Assembly: GCA_937958295.1 (NCBI GenBank)
Contig: CALFEY010000043.1
Coordinates: 1 to 10,465 of the forward strand
From: an uncultured Pseudomonadota bacterium
GTDB taxonomy: Bacteria; Pseudomonadota; Gammaproteobacteria; Burkholderiales; Casimicrobiaceae
Reading direction: 5' to 3'
Length of the DNA: 10,465 bases
This document shows, piece after piece, positions 5,512-10,465 of the stretch (its first letter is position 1; the number at the start of each line of letters is the position of its first letter). A program made the translations under genes and the position numbers. The notes beneath the pieces are model-generated. The model searched no databases. It saw nothing but the letters and a program-made list of their open reading frames with translations, and had not been told where the DNA came from.

Positions 5512-6581
5512 GCAGGCGGCGGGTGGCGGGCATCGGTGCCGGTCACTACGGGCGTTTCCACATCGAGGGCTGGTGCTCGCTGCCACAGGCGGAGGTCGTC
5601 GCCTGGTGCGATCCGGATGCGGCCAGGGCCGCCGCCATCGCGCGTGAGTTCGCCAATCCGCGCACGTTCGCCGATGCCGCGGCCATGCTCGACGATGTGC
5701 GTCCCGACCTTGTGGACATCGTCACGCCGCCGGCCACCCACCTGCCGCTGGTGATGCTCGCCTGCGCGCGTGGCATCCCGGTGGTTTGCCAGAAGCCGCT
5801 GGCGCCGTCGTGGGACGAGTGTGTGTCCCTCGCGCGGATCGCGCGCGAGGCGGGCGTGCTGTGCCTCGTCCACGAGAACTTCCGCTTCCAGCGCTGGTAT
5901 CGCGAAATGCGGCGCTGGGTGGAGGCAGGGCGGCTCGGCCGCCTTCACTCGATCGCCTTCCGCCTGCGCACCGGTGACGGCCAGGGTCCGCATGCCTACC
6001 TCGACCGGCAGCCGTACTTCCGCGACATGCCGCGCTTTGTCGTGATGGAGACCGCGATCCACTTCATCGATGTGTTCCGCTACCTGATGGGTGAGGTCGT
6101 GGCGGTGAGTGCCCGGCTGCGCCGCGTGAACCCGGTGCTGCGCGGGGAGGATGCCGGCTACATCCTCTTCGAGTTCGAGGGTGGGGCGGGCGGCGTCTTC
6201 GATGCCAACCGTTGCAACGACCATGTCGCCGATCATCCGCGGCGAACCGGCGGCGCGATGTGGCTCGAGGGCGAGGCCGGGGTGCTGCGCCTCGACGGGG
6301 ACGGGCGGTTATGGTGGAAGCCGCATGGCCGTGCCGAGGTCGAGCATGCTTACGATCGCAGTCCCGACAGCGTCGCGGCCGGACCGGTCGCGGCGCTGCA
6401 CGCGCACGCGCTCGCAGTGCTCGACGGCCGCACGGCAGCGGAGAACGCGGTGGAGGACTACCTCGTGAACGTGCGCGTGCAGGAAGCCGTGTACGCCGCG
6501 CATCGCGAGGGTCGCCGCATCGAGCTTGCGGGATATGCTCCGCCGTCGGGGGCGCCGGCACCCGCGCTCGAATCGCGGTAA
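5508..6581 (+). CDS. Gfo/Idh/MocA-family NAD(P)-dependent oxidoreductase
   Basis: This 357-residue cytosolic oxidoreductase belongs to the family of glucose-fructose oxidoreductase, inositol 2-dehydrogenase and MocA, typically oxidising a sugar, inositol or sugar acid hydroxyl with NAD(P). The N-terminal Rossmann fold shows GIGAGHYG at residues 8-15 and an acidic residue after strand 2 (CDPD). The usual E-K-P signature appears as CQKPLAP, keeping the catalytic Lys (K96) but replacing Glu with Gln. The C-terminal alpha/beta domain carries the catalytic H-x-x-D-type motif METAIHFIDVFRYLMG (H185, D188). The start at 5508 is the first in frame and gives the normal spacing to the nucleotide-binding loop; no Shine-Dalgarno sequence is seen. 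It could make a keto-acid, or a lactone for the LigI-like hydrolase encoded on the opposite strand. Substrate unknown. Confidence 0.9.
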   Translation: MSRRRVAGIGAGHYGRFHIEGWCSLPQAEVVAWCDPDAARAAAIAREFANPRTFADAAAMLDDVRPDLVDIVTPPATHLPLVMLACARGIPVVCQKPLAPSWDECVSLARIAREAGVLCLVHENFRFQRWYREMRRWVEAGRLGRLHSIAFRLRTGDGQGPHAYLDRQPYFRDMPRFVVMETAIHFIDVFRYLMGEVVAVSARLRRVNPVLRGEDAGYILFEFEGGAGGVFDANRCNDHVADHPRRTGGAMWLEGEAGVLRLDGDGRLWWKPHGRAEVEHAYDRSPDSVAAGPVAALHAHALAVLDGRTAAENAVEDYLVNVRVQEAVYAAHREGRRIELAGYAPPSGAPAPALESR

Positions 6582-6637
6582 AGTCGCCGCAACGCGGACG
6601 TTCTTCCGCATCGACGAACCCTCGCAAAGACCTCTCG

Positions 6638-7888
6638 ATGGACCTGGCCTGCATCGCCGACGACCTCACCGGCGCCACCGACCTCGGCGTGAACCTCGTG
6701 CGCGAGGGTCGCTCCGTCATCCAGCTCAACGGCCTCCCGGCCGCGGGCACTGCACTGCCGCCTGCCGATGTCGTGATCGTGGCGCTGAAATCGCGCACGA
6801 TTCCCGCCGCCGAGGCGGTGGCCATGTCGCTCGCGGCCCACGGGCTCCTGGCGCGCGCGGGCGCGCGGCGCTTCTACTTCAAGTATTGCTCCACCTTCGA
6901 CTCCACGGCCCGCGGCAACATCGGGCCTGTGACCGAGGCGCTCCAGGCGGTGACCGGCGCGGGATGCACGCCCGCCACCCCGGCCTATCCGCGCAACGGC
7001 CGCACCGTCTACTACGGCCATCTGTTCGTGCAGGGCGTGCCGCTGGCGGAGACGGGCATGCGCCACCACCCGCTCACGCCGATGACCGATTCGAGCCTCG
7101 TGCGCGTGCTGGCCTCGCAGAGCCGCGGCAAGGTCGGGCTCGTGGATACGGTCACGCTCGACGCCGGCGTGGCCGCCGTGCAGTCGCGCCTCGCGGCGCT
7201 GGCGCGCGACGGCCATGCACACGCCATTGTGGATGCGATCGACGACCGGCACATCGGTGTCGCCGGCGAAGCATTCGCCGCGCTGCCGCTCACCACCGGT
7301 GGGGCGGGGCTTGCCGTGGGCATCGTGCGTGCGCTGCCCCGCCAGGCGCAGGGCGCCGTGGCCTACGCGCGGCCATCGGCGGCGGTGCGTGCCGCGTGGC
7401 TCGCTGGCAGCGTGTCCGAGGCCACGCAGCGGCAAGTGGCGGAAGTGAAGGACAGCGTGCCCTCGTTTCGCCTGGACGCCCGCGTGCTCGCGCGCGAAGT
7501 CGGCGCGGCCGCGGAGGTCGCGCACGACGCGGTGCGCGCCAGCCGGAACGGGCCGGTGCTCGTGTACGCCACGGCTGCGCATGCCGAAGTGGCGGCGGTG
7601 CAGGCGGAGCTCGGCGCGGAGCACAGCGCCAAGCTCATCGAGGATGCATTCCGCGTCGTGGCGCGCGCGCTCGCCGATGACGGCGTGCGGGCATTCGTGG
7701 TGGCTGGCGGCGAAACGTCGGGCGCGGTCGTGGAGTCGCTCGATGCCCGTGCCCTCGCCATCGGGCCGGAGATCGCACCGGGCGTGCCGTGGACGCGCAG
7801 CGTGGCAGGCCGCGACGTGTGGCTTGCGCTCAAGTCCGGCAACTTCGGCGGCGAAGGATTCTTCCGGCGCGCGCTGGAGGCGCTGTGA
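6638..7888 (+). CDS. otnK: 3-oxo-tetronate 4-kinase (DUF1537 family), OtnK
   Basis: DUF1537 proteins are ATP-dependent four-carbon acid-sugar kinases; OtnK phosphorylates 3-oxo-tetronate (2-dehydro isomers excluded) at C4. The 416-residue length is normal. The N-terminal substrate domain has ADDLTGATD at 7-15 and KYCSTFDSTARGNIG at 82-96; the nucleotide-binding C-terminal half has TTGGAGLA at 219-226, LAGSVSEAT at 255-263, VAGGETSGAVV at 355-365 and LKSGNFGGEGFF at 398-409. The ATG at 6638 is chosen because family members have the ADD-TGATD motif within the first 15 residues; the frame is open upstream but overlaps the oxidoreductase gene. The kinase is followed, with a GTGA overlap, by the class II aldolase partner, which favours OtnK over the D-threonate kinase DtnK that pairs with PdxA2. 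A weak purine-rich CAAAGA lies upstream. Confidence 0.9.
   Translation: MDLACIADDLTGATDLGVNLVREGRSVIQLNGLPAAGTALPPADVVIVALKSRTIPAAEAVAMSLAAHGLLARAGARRFYFKYCSTFDSTARGNIGPVTEALQAVTGAGCTPATPAYPRNGRTVYYGHLFVQGVPLAETGMRHHPLTPMTDSSLVRVLASQSRGKVGLVDTVTLDAGVAAVQSRLAALARDGHAHAIVDAIDDRHIGVAGEAFAALPLTTGGAGLAVGIVRALPRQAQGAVAYARPSAAVRAAWLAGSVSEATQRQVAEVKDSVPSFRLDARVLAREVGAAAEVAHDAVRASRNGPVLVYATAAHAEVAAVQAELGAEHSAKLIEDAFRVVARALADDGVRAFVVAGGETSGAVVESLDARALAIGPEIAPGVPWTRSVAGRDVWLALKSGNFGGEGFFRRALEAL
7875..7880 (+). promoter_or_regulatory. Shine-Dalgarno TGGAGG for the otnC GTG start
   Basis: TGGAGG ends four bases before the GTG at 7885, inside the last codons of otnK, and supports the non-ATG start. Confidence 0.7.
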
Positions 7889-8517
7889 GCGAGTCCGCCG
7901 AGCGCGATGGGCTGGTCGCCCGCGGCGCGGCGCTGGCGGCGCGCGGACTTGCCCATGGCAGCTCGGGGAACCTGAGCGTGCGCAGCGGCGAAGGCTTTCT
8001 GATGACGCCCACCGGCAGTGCGCTCGGCCGCCTCGATCCCGCCCGGCTGTCCAAGCTCGACGCGCAAGGACAGCACGTGGCGGGTGACGCGCCCACCAAG
8101 GAGGCCTTCCTGCACCTTGCCGTGTACGCGAAGCGGCCGTCGGCCAAGGCTATCGTGCATCTGCATTGCACGTGCGCGGTGGCGGTGTCGTGCCTCGTGC
8201 ACGACGACCCCGCCAACGTGCTGCCGCCGCTGACCGCGTACCAGATGATGCGCGTGGGTCCGCTGCCGCTGGTGCCGTATCACCCGCCCGGCGACCGCGC
8301 GCTGGCCGCGGCCGTCGAGGCCCTGGCGGAGCGCCACAAGGCGGTGCTCCTCGCCAATCACGGCCCCGTGGTGGCCGGCACCTCGCTCGATGCCGCGGTG
8401 GAGAGCGCGGAGGAGCTGGAAGAAGCCGCCAAGCTCGCGCTCATGCTGCACGGACGCACGGTGCGCGCACTGACCGTGACCGAGATCGCCGAGCTCGCCC
8501 GCCGCTTTCCGAGCTAG
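7885..8517 (+). CDS. otnC: 3-oxo-tetronate 4-phosphate decarboxylase (class II aldolase), OtnC
   Basis: This 210-residue protein is a class II aldolase/adducin-family enzyme, the family of fuculose-phosphate aldolase and ribulose-5-phosphate 4-epimerase. Next to OtnK the expected reaction is decarboxylation of 3-oxo-tetronate 4-phosphate to dihydroxyacetone phosphate. The phosphate-binding loop GSSGNLS is at 25-31, the catalytic Glu in PTKEAFLH is E73, and the zinc ligands are H92 and H94 (HLHC) plus H159 (NHGPVV). The GTG start at 7885 overlaps the otnK stop as GTGA, is preceded by TGGAGG, and gives the usual family N-terminus; an in-frame ATG further upstream would lie inside otnK and adds only arginine-rich nonsense. 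It is the last gene of the rightward operon. L-fuculose- or ribulose-phosphate aldolase activity is less likely given the kinase partner. Confidence 0.88.
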   Translation: MSESAERDGLVARGAALAARGLAHGSSGNLSVRSGEGFLMTPTGSALGRLDPARLSKLDAQGQHVAGDAPTKEAFLHLAVYAKRPSAKAIVHLHCTCAVAVSCLVHDDPANVLPPLTAYQMMRVGPLPLVPYHPPGDRALAAAVEALAERHKAVLLANHGPVVAGTSLDAAVESAEELEEAAKLALMLHGRTVRALTVTEIAELARRFPS

Positions 8518-8537
8518 CGCTTAAGGCGGTGCGCTAG
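8514..8537. terminator. Candidate bidirectional hairpin between otnC and ybaK
   Basis: CTAGCGC (8514-8520) and GCGCTAG (8531-8537) form a perfect 7-bp inverted repeat with a 10-nt loop. The stem can continue for three more pairs past a one-base bulge (AGC/GCT). The arms contain the otnC TAG (8515-8517) and the opposing ybaK stop (cta, 8534-8536). No T-tract follows on either side, so termination is inferred from position between convergent genes. Confidence 0.4.
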
Positions 8538-9016
8538 GCTTCGATGTCGACCAGGGTGGGCCGCAGCACGCGCACGACGTCGGCCGGACTCATGCCCACG
8601 AGATAGCCGCGCCGGCCCCCGTTGATGTACACGTGCGGCAGGTCGGCCACCGTGCGCTGCATGTACACCGGCATCGCGCGCTTGGTGCCGAACGGGCTGG
8701 TGCCGCCCACCTGGTAGCCCGAGTGGCGGTCGGCCGTGACGGGATCGCACGGTGCGATCGTCTTCACGCCGAGATGGCGCGCCAGGTTCTTGGTGGACAC
8801 CTCGCGATCGCCGTGCATGAGCACGACGAGCGGCTTGCGGGTGTCGTCCTCCATCACGAGCGTCTTGATCACGGCGTGCTCGTCCACGCCGAGCTCGCGG
8901 GCGGACACGGCCGTGCCGCCGCGCTCCTCGTATTCGTAGGGGTGGTGGGTGAACTCGACGCGATGTTCACGCAGCACGCGTACCGCGTTGGTGACCGGAA
9001 GCTTGTCCTTGCTCAT
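8534..9016 (-). CDS. ybaK: Cys-tRNA(Pro)/aminoacyl-tRNA deacylase, YbaK/EbsC type
   Basis: This is a trans-acting editing enzyme that hydrolyses Cys-tRNA(Pro) and related misacylated tRNAs in the cytosol. The 160-residue protein matches YbaK throughout: the essential Lys in AVIKTLVME (K51), the loop YQVGGTSPFGTKRAMP (GxxP-type, 101-116), and INGGRRGYLVGMSPADVVRVL near the C-terminus. The ATG at 9016 (MSKDKLPVTNAVRVL) is chosen since homologues start with this helix; the frame is open far upstream, but that part is antisense-shifted sequence of the methyltransferase gene. It begins five bases after the methyltransferase stop, so the two are probably cotranscribed. It has no clear Shine-Dalgarno sequence. 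It converges on otnC, with 16 bp between the stops. Confidence 0.93.
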   Translation of the reverse strand: MSKDKLPVTNAVRVLREHRVEFTHHPYEYEERGGTAVSARELGVDEHAVIKTLVMEDDTRKPLVVLMHGDREVSTKNLARHLGVKTIAPCDPVTADRHSGYQVGGTSPFGTKRAMPVYMQRTVADLPHVYINGGRRGYLVGMSPADVVRVLRPTLVDIEA

Positions 9017-9021
9017 CGGCG

Positions 9022-9912
9022 CTAGGCGTAGGCCACCATCGGCACCGACCACGGCTCGGGCCAATGGATGCCGAACGGCAGATAAGGCTCGTCGGCGACG
9101 CGCACGTGGGAAAATCCGGCGGCGAGGAACTCGCGCTCCAGCGCCTTGCGGGAGAAGAGGCGCATCTCCAGCGTGGATCCCGGTCCGCCATGGAAGACGA
9201 GGTCGGTGAAGGTCTGCGCGCGCCCGTCGCGCGTGCGGTTGGTGAGGGTCCAGGTGCCATCGACCTCGGTGATCGTGAAGTCGTGCAGCTCCGGATAGTG
9301 CTCGCGCGTATCGTCCTCCAGATTGAAGGGGACGGTGAAGATCATCTTGCCGCCGGGCTTCAGCATGCGCCGGGCGTTGACGAAGGCGCGCGCCACCGGG
9401 GGCGTGACGTGCTCGAAGACATCGCTGCTCACGATGAAGTCGTAGCGGCCCACGTGCGCATCGGCGATGTCCGTGATGTCGAGGTGCGGCTGCGTGTGAT
9501 AGAAGCTGTTGACGTAGTCGAAGCCTGCGGCAAGCGGCTTGGCATACGCCTCGGCATCCGACATGCCGATGCCGGCGATATCCTTGCGCGGCGCAAGCGA
9601 GGCCAGGAGCGCGGGGCGGCCCAGCACTTCCTTCGTCACCAGATACGCCATGGCGCGAAAGCGCACGTTGGAGCCGCAATGCGTGCAGGTGAGCGTCTCC
9701 CGCGACAGCTGCGCGAGCGTTCCGCGGTTGGGCGTGCCGCAGAGGTTGCACACGAAGGGCACCTGCGCCCCCGGGCGGATGCGGGCGGGGTCGCCGGCGC
9801 TGCCGTCGCGCCAGCGCTGCCAGGCGAGAAAGCGCAGCGCCTCGCGGCGTGCGGCAAGGCGCGCGAGCGCGAACGGGGAACGACGGGCGGCGGGGTCGGG
9901 CGGAACGGACAC
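9022..9912 (-). CDS. Zinc-ribbon SAM-dependent methyltransferase-like protein
   Basis: From the GTG at 9912 this is 296 residues. An N-terminal helical basic stretch (about 8-35) is followed by a zinc ribbon CNLCG...CTHCG (Cys 55, 58, 76, 79) and a class I methyltransferase-like domain (about 110-215). In that domain the acidic DVFEHV segment (164-169) and LKPGGKMIFTVPF (184-196) are clear. The glycine-rich SAM motif I is poor: only GIGMSDAEAY is found at the expected place. A tail with FSRKALEREFLAAGF and YLPFGIHWPEPW follows. Similar zinc-ribbon/methyltransferase proteins occur in polysaccharide or glycan loci, but target and activity are unknown. An alternative GTG at 9939 would add nine residues; 9912 is preferred because a TACAAT -10-like box lies between the two. 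It precedes ybaK by 5 bp. Confidence 0.8.
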   Translation of the reverse strand: MSVPPDPAARRSPFALARLAARREALRFLAWQRWRDGSAGDPARIRPGAQVPFVCNLCGTPNRGTLAQLSRETLTCTHCGSNVRFRAMAYLVTKEVLGRPALLASLAPRKDIAGIGMSDAEAYAKPLAAGFDYVNSFYHTQPHLDITDIADAHVGRYDFIVSSDVFEHVTPPVARAFVNARRMLKPGGKMIFTVPFNLEDDTREHYPELHDFTITEVDGTWTLTNRTRDGRAQTFTDLVFHGGPGSTLEMRLFSRKALEREFLAAGFSHVRVADEPYLPFGIHWPEPWSVPMVAYA

Positions 9913-9921
9913 GGCGGCGCG

Positions 9922-9927
9922 ATTGTA
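9922..9927 (-). promoter_or_regulatory. Candidate -10 box TACAAT for the methyltransferase-ybaK unit
   Basis: TACAAT on the minus strand (5/6 match to TATAAT) ends 9 bp upstream of the GTG at 9912, implying a nearly leaderless transcript. No convincing -35 hexamer was seen, so the call rests on the -10 match and position alone. Confidence 0.35.
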
Positions 9928-9986
9928 ACCGGACCCCACCGCCCTGGCGCCGCTTTCACGCGCGCCGACGATCGCCTCGACGCCTT

Positions 9987-10465
9987 CTACCCGCGCGGGT
10001 GATGCAGCGCGTGCAGGGCCTTGAGGCGCTCGCGCGCGACATGGGTGTAGATCGTGGTGGTCGTGATGTCGGCGTGCCCGAGCAACAGCTGCACCACACG
10101 CAGGTCGGCGCCATGATTGAGCAGGTGGGTGGCGAAGGCGTGGCGCAGCACGTGCGGCGACAGCGCGGCCGGCGATAGGCCCGCCCGCAGCGCGTGGCGC
10201 TTCACGAGCGCCCAGAAGGCCTGGCGCGTCAGCGGACCGTGGCGGGCGGTGAGGAAGAGATGGTCGTTACGCGCCGGCCCCGCGAGCTCGGGGCGGACCT
10301 CCTTGCGATAGCGCTCGATCCATGCGGCGGCCTCGTCGCCGAGGGGGACGAGGCGCTCCTTGCTGCCCTTGCCGAGCACGCGTACCACGCCCACGTCGAG
10401 CGAGACCTGCGCGAGCTTGAGGCCCACGAGCTCGGACACGCGCAGCCCGGTGGCGTAGAGCGTCT
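9987..10465 (-). CDS. xerD: Site-specific tyrosine recombinase XerD, C-terminal part (cut by window edge)
   Basis: XerD acts with XerC at dif to resolve chromosome dimers at division. About 158 residues are visible, covering the catalytic domain; the N-terminal core-binding domain lies beyond the window edge. All active-site residues can be placed: Arg in LYATGLRVSEL, Lys in GKGSKERLVPLG, H-x-x-R in SPHVLRHAFATHLLNHG, His in LLGHADITTTTIYTHV, and the nucleophilic Tyr in the same segment (IYTHV). The C-terminus ALHALHHPRG matches the XerD tail (HHPRA in E. coli) rather than XerC. It therefore looks like the housekeeping recombinase and not an integron or phage integrase, and is not evidence that the neighbouring catabolic genes are mobile. 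The frame runs unbroken to base 10465. Confidence 0.93.
   Translation of the reverse strand, partial: TLYATGLRVSELVGLKLAQVSLDVGVVRVLGKGSKERLVPLGDEAAAWIERYRKEVRPELAGPARNDHLFLTARHGPLTRQAFWALVKRHALRAGLSPAALSPHVLRHAFATHLLNHGADLRVVQLLLGHADITTTTIYTHVARERLKALHALHHPRG

Noticed and set aside
4361..5533. Minus-strand open frame (390 codons) opposite the dehydrogenase gene
   Set aside because: Antisense of a well supported IDH-type gene, with Arg/Gly/His-biased composition and no motif.
6458..7624. Minus-strand open frame (388 codons) opposite otnK
   Set aside because: Composition is typical of reverse-complement shadow; the sense strand carries intact DUF1537 motifs.
6212..7888. Extended OtnK frame of 558 residues
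   Set aside because: The first 142 codons overlap the oxidoreductase gene and are arginine-rich; the DUF1537 N-terminal motif begins right after the ATG at 6638.
8534..9751. Extended YbaK frame of 405 residues (possible fusion)
   Set aside because: The upstream part is an alternative frame of the methyltransferase gene; YbaK homologues begin at the internal ATG (9016).
9987..10465. Tyrosine recombinase as the integrase of a mobile island
   Set aside because: Sequence, especially the HHPRG tail, is that of housekeeping XerD, and no attachment-site repeats or tRNA are seen nearby.

Overview
The window is GC-rich (roughly two thirds or more G+C by eye), densely coded and without RNA genes, CRISPR arrays or mobile elements. 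The Bug/TctC-type periplasmic receptor, the XerD C-terminus ending in HHPRG, the divergent plsY/folB pair and several GTG starts fit a betaproteobacterium, most likely of the order Burkholderiales. This placement is inferred from gene families only.

Left flank (1-1064): the N-terminal scrap of a probable alpha/beta hydrolase (-), plsY (glycerol-3-phosphate acyltransferase, -) and folB (dihydroneopterin aldolase, +). plsY and folB diverge from a 53-bp gap holding an inverted repeat whose two arms each spell the -10-like hexamer TAGAAT. Right flank (8534-10465): a YbaK-type Cys-tRNA(Pro) deacylase, a zinc-ribbon methyltransferase-like protein and the C-terminal half of XerD, all on the minus strand. 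These are housekeeping-type genes.

Centre (1072-8517): a catabolic locus organised around a 68-bp divergent control region. Leftward runs gntR (FCD family), then an Asp/Glu-racemase-superfamily protein, then a LigI-like amidohydrolase, joined by GTGA and ATGA overlaps. Rightward runs a Bug periplasmic receptor, an isocitrate/isopropylmalate/tartrate-type dehydrogenase, a Gfo/Idh/MocA oxidoreductase, a DUF1537 kinase of the OtnK type and a class II aldolase of the OtnC type (GTGA overlap). OtnK plus OtnC is the established lower half of tetronate catabolism: 3-oxo-tetronate is phosphorylated at C4 and then decarboxylated to dihydroxyacetone phosphate. The upper half is not the textbook set. 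The usual beta-hydroxyacid dehydrogenase (LtnD/DenD), PdxA2 and the OtnI isomerase are absent from the window. Their place is taken by two other dehydrogenases, a racemase-fold enzyme lacking the second catalytic Cys, and a lactonase-like hydrolase. The simplest reading is an acid-sugar (or aldose/lactone) pathway with an undescribed upper half feeding OtnK/OtnC.

Two structural themes stand out. Two consecutive junctions in the rightward operon are bridged by mini-ORFs (13 and 22 codons) whose start overlaps the upstream stop and whose stop overlaps the downstream start. Both convergent boundaries of the catabolic block carry perfect inverted repeats covering or touching the facing stop codons.
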